Positions 7,779 to 14,341 of a DNA stretch of 14,341 nucleotides are shown here, piece by piece; within the stretch, counting starts at the first letter, position 1; each line of letters opens with the position of its first letter. The DNA lies in NCBI GenBank assembly GCA_947177925.1, contig CAMWWJ010000047.1, forward strand, positions 1-14,341. Reading direction: 5' to 3'. The notes under the pieces are model-generated. The model worked only from the letters and a program-made list of their open reading frames with translations. It did not search any database and was not told the DNA's origin. Made by a program: the position numbers and the translations under genes. This DNA is from an uncultured Lachnospiraceae bacterium (lineage in GTDB: Bacteria; Bacillota; Clostridia; Lachnospirales; Lachnospiraceae).

Positions 7779-9788
7779 CTATCTTACTTGCTGTTTCTTC
7801 CAATTGACAGTAAAGTCCGAGTGGTCCAGCGAAAAATTCCTGTTATAATAAGGATCTCCTTTGGAGAGCTCCACCTTCCACCGCTCTTTAAACTTATCCG
7901 ATTCCTCCTGATAGCGGATGGCGTTTGCATCCCGTTTATTGTCGGAGCCTCTGGACTTGGACTCATAATGATACAACTCCGCAAAAGGCGTAAAAATATT
8001 TAACAACCCAAGCTTTCTGACCCTTAAGCAGAAATCCACGTCGTTTAACGCAACGGTATATTCCTCATCCAGTCCCCCTAACTGCTCATACAGGGACTTT
8101 TTCACGAGCATACAGGCTCCGGTTACCGCCGTTACGTTCTGGGCATAGCATAATTTCCCCATATAGCCCACATTGGCTTCAGGAACCTTATAATGAGTAT
8201 GTCCTGCCGTCCGGTGGGCTCCAAGCCCAATGACGATTCCCGCATGCTGGATGGTCTTATCTTCGTAATACAGCTTGGCGCCTACCACCCCAACATCCTC
8301 CCGCTGTCCGTACATGAGCATTTCCTCAATCCAGCCTTCGGTTATGATCTCCGTGTCATTGTTTAATAATAGCACATATTCGCCTTTTGCAAAAGTCACC
8401 CCATAGTTATTTATTTTGGAATAATTGAACACTCCCTGCCAGGTAACCACCTGCACCTTGGGATGTTTGGAGATTTCCCGGTAATATTCCCGAATCTGCT
8501 CCGTTTCACTGTTATTTTCCACTATAATGATTTCATAATTTTCATAAGTGGATTTGTTGATAATGGATTCCACGCAGCGGCTTAAATCCTCCACATGGTC
8601 CTTATTGGCAATGATTATGGATACAAGGGGGCGGGCATTTAAATTATATTTGATACGAAATATGGTTTCAAAGGCTCTTGTGCTTTCAATGGAAAAATCA
8701 TGACAGCCCTTGCTCTTTAAATGCTCTGCAATGGCTCCCTTTGCCGCCGCAATGGCATAAGTCTTTGCGCCGATTCCCGAAGCCACGCTTCCCTTATGGG
8801 AGCGCCAGTAATATAGAATTTGGGGCACATGGACAATCCGCTCCGCCCTTCCTGTAAGCCGTAAAATCATGTCATGATCCTGACTTCCGTCAAACTGGCT
8901 TCGAAACAGCTCCGTACCTTCTAACAGCTCCCTTTTGAATACACTAAAATGGCAGATGTAATTATTTGCCCTTAAATTATCCGGTGCAAAATCCGGCTTA
9001 AAATGCAGGGTAATCATATGATTGATACTATTACCCTTAAATGTAGCCTCATCACAATACACATAATCTGCATCCTGCTCACAAATCACCTTCATATATT
9101 CATATAAGACACTTGGATGCAACAGGTCATCGTGGTCAAAAAGGCCGATGTACTCCCCGGTTGCCATGGCATAGCAGGCATTGGTGTTGCCGGATATTCC
9201 TTCATTTTTCTCAAGCTTCTTGTATACAATCCTGGAATCCTTCTCATAATAGCTTTTGCAGATTTCTCCTACAAGACCATGCTCCTTATCAGAGCCGTCT
9301 GCCAGACAGAGCTCCCAGTTCTTGTAGGTCTGGGCTATCACGCTGTCTATCATTTCCCGAAGGAACCGTTCCGGCGTATTATAAAGGGGGACCAGAATAC
9401 TGATTTTAATATTCTTTGGAAATTTGGTTTCTTCCTCTTCCCTTCGCCTTGCTGCAGTAGGGAAACTGCCTGTTCCGTGTATTTTGACCGCTCTTTTTTC
9501 CCGGTACTTATTTACGATTTTTCTGGCAATCCCTTTTGGGTTCCCATGACATAAAATCCGGTTCTTCTGCCTTATGAAAAAGTGGATGACCACACGGAAG
9601 GGCTTGCTCATGGCCCAGAAAGGAGAATCCTTAATACGGCTCAGCTTCATGGCAAGATCCTCACATTCCCGTCTGGTATCTGCCAGCTCGTAGGCAAGCT
9701 TCTCGCTTTTTTGCTTTTCCCTTTCGTAAAGCTCCTTATAATATTCTTCCAAATCCTTTTTCTCTTCTTTCATTTCTTCCTGCTTCAT
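7779..9788 (-). CDS. Two-domain GT2 glycosyltransferase with N-terminal coiled coil
   Basis: This 669-residue protein has an N-terminal charged coiled coil (about 4-52) ending in SPFWAMSKPFR (55-65), then two GT-A domains. Domain 1 (about 128-335) has VPLYNTPERFL (133-143), LFDHDD (216-221) and QDHDMILR (303-310). Domain 2 (about 388-605) has LLLNNDTE (473-480), a VTGACMLVKK segment (555-564) and NDVDFCLRVRK (582-592). The DPYYNRNFSLD tail (645-655) is common in rhamnan/O-antigen-type tandem GT2 enzymes. It probably builds a repeating or alternating glycan backbone in the cytoplasm for export by the neighbouring ABC transporter. The ATG overlaps the stop codon of the preceding gene (ATGA) and has only a weak local ribosome binding site. 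Met6 (9773), behind AGGAAGAA, is an alternative start. See the frameshift candidate at this junction. Confidence 0.9.
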   Translation of the reverse strand: MKQEEMKEEKKDLEEYYKELYEREKQKSEKLAYELADTRRECEDLAMKLSRIKDSPFWAMSKPFRVVIHFFIRQKNRILCHGNPKGIARKIVNKYREKRAVKIHGTGSFPTAARRREEEETKFPKNIKISILVPLYNTPERFLREMIDSVIAQTYKNWELCLADGSDKEHGLVGEICKSYYEKDSRIVYKKLEKNEGISGNTNACYAMATGEYIGLFDHDDLLHPSVLYEYMKVICEQDADYVYCDEATFKGNSINHMITLHFKPDFAPDNLRANNYICHFSVFKRELLEGTELFRSQFDGSQDHDMILRLTGRAERIVHVPQILYYWRSHKGSVASGIGAKTYAIAAAKGAIAEHLKSKGCHDFSIESTRAFETIFRIKYNLNARPLVSIIIANKDHVEDLSRCVESIINKSTYENYEIIIVENNSETEQIREYYREISKHPKVQVVTWQGVFNYSKINNYGVTFAKGEYVLLLNNDTEIITEGWIEEMLMYGQREDVGVVGAKLYYEDKTIQHAGIVIGLGAHRTAGHTHYKVPEANVGYMGKLCYAQNVTAVTGACMLVKKSLYEQLGGLDEEYTVALNDVDFCLRVRKLGLLNIFTPFAELYHYESKSRGSDNKRDANAIRYQEESDKFKERWKVELSKGDPYYNRNFSLDHSDFTVNWKKQQVR

Positions 9789-9815
9789 CTTTCTTTTTTT
9801 ATATCTTTCTTTCCT
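9785..9815 (-). promoter_or_regulatory. Candidate -1 programmed frameshift site joining two genes
   Basis: On the minus strand an A7 run (9794-9800) sits in the upstream gene's frame exactly as A_AAA_AAA, codons 648-649 preceded by the last base of ATA. This is a textbook -1 slippery heptamer. A Shine-Dalgarno-like AGGA (9812-9815) lies 11 bases before it, close to the spacing of the stimulator in dnaX. The upstream gene's TGA follows two codons later. After a -1 slip, reading continues AGA AAG into the ATG of the glycosyltransferase with no stop, giving a protein of 649+2+669 = 1320 residues. I did not find a convincing downstream stimulatory stem by eye. A-rich sequence at a lysine-rich tail could also arise by chance. 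Confidence 0.45.
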
Positions 9816-11740
9816 GCAAGCATCCGGAGAGGCTTTGTAAGCTTCCAGCTTGTGGAATTTTCATAATTGGCAATCTGCTCTTCCCGGTTGGCAATGATTT
9901 CCCTCATATCAGAAAGGCTGCTTACCGCTTCCTTCACAAAGGCCTCCGGCAGCTTTTCCATATGAAGGCTTACATACAAACGCCTTACTCCCGGCTCCAG
10001 TCCGTTTAGGGAAATCCATGGCCTTTCCTTATAAAAATACAGAATGGGATTCACAGACATTCCGTTGGTTTCATAAGCAATCTCCTTAGAACCGGTTTCA
10101 TCCTCCTGTAACAGTCCTATCCGAACCATGGTATTTTCTTCTCCAAAGCTGATTTTTACCCCCTGGACGAAAGGCTCTTTTGGCAAATCCAACACAAAGG
10201 AACCAGAGCCATCTTCCTCCTGTTTCAAAATCCTCTCAAAACCGTCCTCCTCCAAAAATCCCTGTCCCATATTATATTGTACTGTCACCTTACTGTCTTC
10301 CGCCCTTGTCAGCTCCTTTTTTAAAGAAGACATGGGAACAACCGGTTTCCCCTGTTCCAGATACAAATCCCTAAGCAGCCTGCAATGCCCCTGGGCATAT
10401 TTTTGAAAATGGATTTCCATCTGCTCAAAAATCCTTTTTCTTTCGGGAGATATCCCCATTTTTCCATAAAAATCAAAGCTATTATCAAAATATTCGAGAG
10501 CTCTTCTATCCTTTTGCTCCAAATAACAGAACAGCACCCGGTAAATCAAATAGTCTATGGGAATGGGGAAATCAAAAGTCCATTCGTAGTCGATCAGGGT
10601 AATCTGCTCTCCAAGCAAAATATTCTGACATACCATATCAATATCCGTAACGGGCAAAGCCATAATGGCTTCTTCCGGTTCCGCTTTCCATTCCACTGCA
10701 CCAAACACTTTGGTAAATTCTTCCGTAACCGTAAAGGGGATTTGCCCTTTCAATGCTTTGATCATCCTGCAGAAGTCAAGAAGCGTTTCCTTACAGCTTT
10801 CAAACTCTCCTTTTTTTAAATAATCATCCAGATAATTTTCCAGACTTTCTCCTTTTATAAAGGGGAAGATAACCTGTTCTTTTCCGTTTATCCGTCTGCT
10901 TTTTGCAATCCGGTTCACGCTCATGGGTCTGCCAAGAAAGCTTTCCTGCTCCAACTGGCACATAAGCCTTTCCTCAAAATGGCGAAGCTTCTTGATATGC
11001 GCATTGGAGGCCTCTTCAAATGCAGCCTTTTCCACGATTTTTTCTCCCTTTTCCCCCTTTAGAATACTGGTGAGGATTCTTTTGTCTGTGGCTCTTTCCA
11101 CCGAATAACGGCAATATAACAGATTGGTGTGCTCCTTTGCAATCTCTAACAGGTATCCATTGGCAAACTGGGCATATACTCCTGCCTGCACCACCTGATC
11201 CACAGCCTGCCGTTCATCAAAGAAACCAAAGCGGGCATGGTGGAAATTGTAGAGATTTTCATCACACTCTCCAGGTTTTGGCAGATATTCATCCGTATAT
11301 ACGGCCATGGGGAATTGAACATCCGGATAAGGATAGTATACTTTTAGGGAATATTCCTGTCCGCAATGCTTTATGGCCGCTTGCGCCTGAGCTGTTAAAA
11401 AGGGCAGGCTCATTCCTTTGCTTTTTTCAAAGCCATGTGGCAAAAATGCCTGAAAAAAGCTTCCATCCTCTTCCGCCTCCCCCGATATGCGGTGAAGGCT
11501 GAAAGGATTCTCTGCGGCAAGGTACAGACGTCCCCGTTTTGTAAGCATGGCAAGAAGCTGCCTGAGCTTTGGCGCACCCTGCTCTTTTTCTTCATAAGGA
11601 ATCACAAAAATCCAGTCATAGGCTTTATGCTCTTCCGGTATTCTCTCCATAGAGTCTATAAAAAGCACCTGGTCTTCCTTTTCTATTGGCAGGAATTTTA
11701 TTAAATTGCTATTTTTTCTAATTGGATGTCCCATTTCCAT
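9785..11740 (-). CDS. Degenerate methyltransferase-kinase protein (WbdD-like architecture)
   Basis: This 651-residue cytoplasmic protein has four parts. Residues 1-200 match the back half of a class I methyltransferase found in many clostridial polysaccharide loci: AYDWIFVI (40-47), a GRLYLAAENPFSLHRISG segment (70-87), YYPYPDVQFP (135-144) and FANGYLLE (192-199). The SAM-binding front (GxGxG) is absent. Residues about 205-465 are kinase-like, with TDIDMVCQNILL (365-376; D368 and N373 in the catalytic loop) and LIDYEW (382-387) replacing DFG. Residues about 470-600 look like a beta domain. Residues about 602-630 form a helix ending in SWKLTKPLR (631-639). The gene starts 6 bases after the Wzt stop and overlaps the next glycosyltransferase by ATGA. 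The ribosome binding site is weak, and Met3 is an equally possible start. It probably phosphorylates or caps the growing glycan, or scaffolds the polymerase; this is an inference from architecture. Confidence 0.72.
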   Translation of the reverse strand: MEMGHPIRKNSNLIKFLPIEKEDQVLFIDSMERIPEEHKAYDWIFVIPYEEKEQGAPKLRQLLAMLTKRGRLYLAAENPFSLHRISGEAEEDGSFFQAFLPHGFEKSKGMSLPFLTAQAQAAIKHCGQEYSLKVYYPYPDVQFPMAVYTDEYLPKPGECDENLYNFHHARFGFFDERQAVDQVVQAGVYAQFANGYLLEIAKEHTNLLYCRYSVERATDKRILTSILKGEKGEKIVEKAAFEEASNAHIKKLRHFEERLMCQLEQESFLGRPMSVNRIAKSRRINGKEQVIFPFIKGESLENYLDDYLKKGEFESCKETLLDFCRMIKALKGQIPFTVTEEFTKVFGAVEWKAEPEEAIMALPVTDIDMVCQNILLGEQITLIDYEWTFDFPIPIDYLIYRVLFCYLEQKDRRALEYFDNSFDFYGKMGISPERKRIFEQMEIHFQKYAQGHCRLLRDLYLEQGKPVVPMSSLKKELTRAEDSKVTVQYNMGQGFLEEDGFERILKQEEDGSGSFVLDLPKEPFVQGVKISFGEENTMVRIGLLQEDETGSKEIAYETNGMSVNPILYFYKERPWISLNGLEPGVRRLYVSLHMEKLPEAFVKEAVSSLSDMREIIANREEQIANYENSTSWKLTKPLRMLAGKKDIKKER

Positions 11741-11746
11741 TTTATG

Positions 11747-13111
11747 TTAACCATTCTCCACCGTAATCTTTGTATTCATATCAAAAAAGCCAACGGTGTT
11801 TTTTTCCGATATGACGCTGATGCTGACTAAGTCATACAATCTATGATATACCTTGAAATCGTCTCCCACATATCCGGTACATCCAAGGGAAATCAAGTAA
11901 TCTCCTCCCTGTAGATCCATCTGCTGTTCATAGGTGACAATCCTTGTTTCCCCTTTTGGAACCACTCCTGTCTCCACCCGTTCAAACATCGTATTGGTTC
12001 CGGTAATATCGGTTCCATGGGCATTTTTTATAGTAAAGGTAAAAATCGGGTTTTTGACCTGTTCATGGAAATAAAGCTTTGCCTTTACCTGAAATTTTGT
12101 TCCTTTTTCAATGAGATTATTCATGGAACCATATTGGTCGATAATGGCAAAATCCACAATTTCCGCCTGTTTTTCTCCATAGTCGGAAACAGATTCATTT
12201 ACAGTAAAATTCTTTCTCCAGCTATCTTCTCCACCTTCCCCGTCAATCACACTGCTTCTTTGGCTCACGTCCTCTAACGTTTCCTCATCCAGTTGATGCA
12301 CTAACAGCTTTTTGTACATATTGATCATATCCTTGGGGGAGCCTTCCGCCAGCTTCACTCCCTTATTTAGCAGGATCACCCTGTCACAATATTTGGCAAT
12401 ACTGCTCAAATCATGGCTGACGAATAAAATAGTCTTTCCCAGCTTCTTAAACTCTTCAAATTTATGAAAGCACTTTGTCTGGAAAAACACATCTCCAACG
12501 GACAAAGCTTCGTCAACAATAAGAATTTCCGGATTGATGTTGATTGCCACTGCAAAAGCAAGGCGCACGAACATACCGGAGCTGTAGGTTTTCACCGGCT
12601 GGTATACAAAATCCCCGATATCCGCAAATTCCAGAATTTCGGAAAGCTTTTCATCAATTTCCTCTTCCGAGAATCCAATCATGGTTCCCTGAAGGTAGAT
12701 GTTTTCAATTCCCGTATACTCCATATTAAAGCCTGCACCTAACTCTAACAGCGCGGAAATCCTTCCGTTTACCAATAGTTCTCCCGAAGTCTTGCTTAAG
12801 ACTCCGGTAATGATCTTTAAAATGGTGGATTTTCCCGAACCGTTGGTACCTATGATCCCTACTGACTCTCCCTGGGCAACCTCAAAGGAAACGCCTTTAA
12901 GGGCATAATGCTCTTTATAATTTTTCTTTCTGGTAAGCCCTAAGGATTCCTTTAACCGGTCGGAGGGCTTATTGTACAGTTTATATATTTTACTAATATC
13001 CATAACCTGGATTGCCGGGGGGATTTCCTGAGATTTTCCCATTTCTTTTGATGGATTTTCTTTGTATTCCCCGATTTCGCTTTGGGGGCTAGTCTTATTT
13101 TCTGCGTTCAT
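11747..13111 (-). CDS. wzt: Polysaccharide ABC exporter ATPase with C-terminal glycan-binding domain
   Basis: This 454-residue protein has a polar N-terminal tail (1-33) and then a complete ABC domain: Walker A GTNGSGKST (88-96), signature YSSGM (176-180), Walker B ILIVDE (196-201) and switch histidine H233. The loop ISALLELGAGFN (118-129) is characteristic of the polysaccharide/teichoic acid (Wzt, TagH, RfbE) subfamily. Residues about 310-450 form a beta-rich Wzt_C-type domain ending near GFFD (441-444). In Gram-negative systems this domain recognises the modified end of the finished chain before export. AGGTG 5 bases before the ATG supports the start. It lies 69 bases after the permease gene and 6 bases before the methyltransferase-like/kinase gene, a neighbour that would fit as the maker of the recognised end. 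Confidence 0.93.
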   Translation of the reverse strand: MNAENKTSPQSEIGEYKENPSKEMGKSQEIPPAIQVMDISKIYKLYNKPSDRLKESLGLTRKKNYKEHYALKGVSFEVAQGESVGIIGTNGSGKSTILKIITGVLSKTSGELLVNGRISALLELGAGFNMEYTGIENIYLQGTMIGFSEEEIDEKLSEILEFADIGDFVYQPVKTYSSGMFVRLAFAVAININPEILIVDEALSVGDVFFQTKCFHKFEEFKKLGKTILFVSHDLSSIAKYCDRVILLNKGVKLAEGSPKDMINMYKKLLVHQLDEETLEDVSQRSSVIDGEGGEDSWRKNFTVNESVSDYGEKQAEIVDFAIIDQYGSMNNLIEKGTKFQVKAKLYFHEQVKNPIFTFTIKNAHGTDITGTNTMFERVETGVVPKGETRIVTYEQQMDLQGGDYLISLGCTGYVGDDFKVYHRLYDLVSISVISEKNTVGFFDMNTKITVENG

Positions 13112-13180
13112 GCGTTCACCTGTTTTCTATTTGAATGCCGCTGTGTCAGCCATGTTATTTTATGTTTCCATGACACTGCT

Positions 13181-14011
13181 TTATAATACGTCTGCAAAAT
13201 GGGGTTTCAATCGCTTGAATACAAAGGTTCCCATGGCAAACAACAATATGGTCAATATCCAGAAGTAAGCCAGTTGTCCCGGTTGCTGCCAGAACCAGAT
13301 TTCATCAAACAATGCCTGTCTGTAGCCGGTCACGATATAAAACACCGGGTTTAATCGGAATATCCATTCAAATCCAGTTCCTTCCGCACGGGTAAAGGAC
13401 CACATGATAGGAGTCGCCCACATCCCGATCTGCAGGGCAATGTTGACAATCTGGGTCAGATCCCTGAAAAAAACCACCACCGAGCAGAAGGTATAGCTTA
13501 ATGCCAGTACCAGGATGAACAGGCAGAAGCTGTAATAGACCAGCTGCAGGATATAGGGGGTAAAGCCATAGCCATATATAAAGTAAATTACCAGCAGCAC
13601 TCCTATAAAGAAAACGTGGATGAAGCCTGCCGCTATGATTTTGATCAATGGAAGTATACTGATTTTAAACACCACTTTCTTTACCAGATAATTGTATTCC
13701 AGCAAGGCATTGGTGGCATTATTGATTGCCTCGGAAAAAAAGAACCATGGCACCAGACCGCTTGTTAAGTATACTACAAAGGGCACTTCCACACCCGACT
13801 TAAAGATTTCTCCTTTGGCGGAAAAGCCTTTTTCAAATACGAGCCAATATACCAGAATGGTTATGACGGGCTGAACAAAAGCCCAGATGATTCCTAAATA
13901 GGAGCCGGCATATCTGGTTTTGAAATCGTTTTTGGACAGCTTCCATATAAGGCGCCTGTTCTGCCATAGTTCTGCCGGCAGAGAAAACATCTTCTTTAGA
14001 AAAAGGGTCAT
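13181..14011 (-). CDS. wzm: Polysaccharide ABC exporter permease (Wzm/TagG type)
   Basis: This 276-residue integral membrane protein of the ABC-2 class has about six spans (roughly 38-60, 77-95, 120-147, 155-180, 187-206, 247-265). NDFKTRYAGSYLG (28-40) near the start, VPWFFFSEAI (87-96), FFRDLTQIVN (181-190) and LNPVFYIVTGYRQALF (220-235) are the usual conserved blocks of Wzm/TagG permeases. As a dimer with the Wzt ATPase it should export a lipid-linked polysaccharide across the cytoplasmic membrane. It is the first gene of the operon. AGGAG lies 11 bases before the ATG, a slightly long but acceptable spacing, and the predicted transcript start is about 48 bases upstream. Confidence 0.94.
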   Translation of the reverse strand: MTLFLKKMFSLPAELWQNRRLIWKLSKNDFKTRYAGSYLGIIWAFVQPVITILVYWLVFEKGFSAKGEIFKSGVEVPFVVYLTSGLVPWFFFSEAINNATNALLEYNYLVKKVVFKISILPLIKIIAAGFIHVFFIGVLLVIYFIYGYGFTPYILQLVYYSFCLFILVLALSYTFCSVVVFFRDLTQIVNIALQIGMWATPIMWSFTRAEGTGFEWIFRLNPVFYIVTGYRQALFDEIWFWQQPGQLAYFWILTILLFAMGTFVFKRLKPHFADVL

Positions 14012-14053
14012 GGTGATTGGTTCTCCTCTTATTGATATTAGTTATGTCATGCC

Positions 14054-14068
14054 ATAATTAGTAATTAT
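14054..14068. promoter_or_regulatory. AT-rich dyad at the predicted transcription start (operator candidate)
   Basis: ATAATTA (14054-14060) and TAATTAT (14062-14068) are perfect inverted arms around a single base at 14061. The centre falls on the expected start of transcription, and the right arm overlaps the -10 box by two bases, so a bound protein would block the promoter. The sequence is AT-only and could be coincidental in an AT-rich leader. Confidence 0.35.
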
Positions 14069-14095
14069 TGTACCATATTTCTCCATAAATATCAA
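14067..14095 (-). promoter_or_regulatory. Main sigma-A-type promoter of the operon
   Basis: On the minus strand, TTGATA (14090-14095) and TACAAT (14067-14072) are separated by exactly 17 bases. Each box has one mismatch to the vegetative consensus. Transcription should start near 14060, leaving a 5' leader of about 48 bases before the permease ATG. No other gap in the downstream operon exceeds 69 bases, so this promoter probably serves all eleven genes. Confidence 0.75.
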
Positions 14096-14133
14096 TTTTC
14101 ATGCATTATCATTATTTTATTGAAAATGTGTGC

Positions 14134-14217
14134 AAAAATCGTACAGAGCGGCAAAAGATAACTTTTTTACAGGTACCCGCCTTTTTCATTTACTGTAGCA
14201 TACTCTGTCCGCTTTTT
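14134..14217. repeat. Long-range imperfect inverted repeat in the leader
   Basis: Arms 14134-14148 and 14203-14217 pair at 13 of 15 positions (two G-A mismatches when read on the minus strand), enclosing a 54-base loop. The outer part is an A run facing a T run, as in bidirectional terminators. An inner TACAG/CTGTA pair can form in the loop. The large loop makes an efficient terminator unlikely; it could end transcription from an upstream gene or from the weaker second promoter. Confidence 0.3.
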
Positions 14218-14269
14218 TGGGTCCTGCTTTTCTATATTGTAAGCTCATTTTTTGCTTGCGCCTCTTCCT

Positions 14270-14298
14270 TATTTATGTTAAACTCATTGCAACTTCAA
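14270..14298 (-). promoter_or_regulatory. Possible second, upstream promoter
   Basis: On the minus strand, TTGAAG (14293-14298) and TAAATA (14270-14275) are 17 bases apart. Both boxes are weaker than those of the main promoter, and the surrounding AT-rich sequence makes chance matches likely. If real, its transcript would pass through the inverted repeat at 14134-14217 before reaching the operon. Confidence 0.25.
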
Positions 14299-14341
14299 AT
14301 TGACAAAATAATTTTTAACTTATTTTACTCAATCTATTTCC

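Larger units (their letters stand above)
14012..14341. other. Operon leader and upstream intergenic region
   Basis: No gene is convincing in these 330 bases. The region is AT-rich and contains the main promoter, a dyad at the predicted start site, a possible second promoter and one long-range inverted repeat, listed separately. A 20-codon minus-strand frame at 14186-14248 is present but unsupported. Confidence 0.6.

Noticed and set aside
9117..9554. A 145-codon plus-strand open frame
   Set aside because: It lies entirely inside the well-supported minus-strand tandem glycosyltransferase, has no family resemblance, and several other shadow frames of similar kind occur opposite the other genes.
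14186..14248. A 20-codon minus-strand leader peptide upstream of the operon
   Set aside because: The nearest AGAGG is about 12 bases from the ATG, the peptide shows no regulatory codon run, and the promoter that would transcribe it is itself doubtful.
14300..14328. A plus-strand TTGACA promoter pointing out of the window
   Set aside because: The -35 is perfect but no acceptable -10 lies 16-18 bases away; TATTTT is only 15 bases away, in a very AT-rich stretch.

Overview
This window appears to come from a low-to-mid-GC Firmicute, most likely a Clostridia/Lachnospiraceae gut-type bacterium. That is an inference from protein style (PgcA-type phosphoglucomutase, methyltransferase-like/kinase fusion, tandem GT2, CotH family, AGGAG-type ribosome binding sites); no marker gene is present to prove it. 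Positions 438-14011 hold eleven protein genes, all on the minus strand, with gaps of at most 69 bases or short overlaps. They look like one operon read right to left from a good sigma-A-type promoter at 14067-14095.

In transcription order: a Wzm-type ABC-2 permease (13181-14011); a Wzt-type ATPase with a C-terminal glycan-recognition domain (11747-13111); a 651-residue protein with a degenerate methyltransferase-like domain, a kinase-like domain, a probable beta domain and a C-terminal helix (9785-11740); a two-domain GT2 glycosyltransferase (7779-9788); a phosphoglucomutase (6023-7765); a GtrA-type membrane protein (5561-6004) overlapping a polyprenyl-phosphate-type GT2 (4771-5571); a flippase-like membrane protein (3974-4726); an APH-like kinase (2513-3955) overlapping a small HAD phosphatase of the capsule-biosynthesis type (2136-2528); and a membrane-anchored CotH-family kinase (438-2099). 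Together they suggest an ABC-transporter-dependent cell-surface polysaccharide, with a lipid-linked monosaccharide side branch (mutase, GT2, GtrA) and several kinase-fold proteins that could add phosphate to the glycan or to surface proteins. No initiating sugar-phosphate transferase, attachment ligase or nucleotide-sugar pathway is visible, so the pathway must use genes outside the window.

Three things stand out. (1) The 651-residue protein has the domain logic of the Gram-negative chain-terminator/ruler WbdD (methyltransferase-like, kinase, coiled helix, next to Wzm/Wzt and a glycosyltransferase), but its methyltransferase half has lost the SAM-binding segment. (2) Its gene meets the following glycosyltransferase gene at an ATGA overlap. 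Just upstream is an in-frame A_AAA_AAA heptamer with a Shine-Dalgarno-like AGGA 11 bases before it; a -1 slip there would give one 1320-residue fusion. The two proteins carry similar W-x-x-(T/S)-K-P-(L/F)-R motifs facing each other across this junction. (3) The non-coding left end (1-437) holds two inverted copies of an 82-base structured core, 80/82 identical. Each core is enclosed by its own unrelated but self-complementary arms; copy 2 has a 25-bp perfect outer stem just past the operon's last stop codon.

The right end (14012-14341) is the operon leader: a promoter, an AT-rich dyad at the predicted transcription start, and a weaker second promoter and inverted repeat farther upstream.
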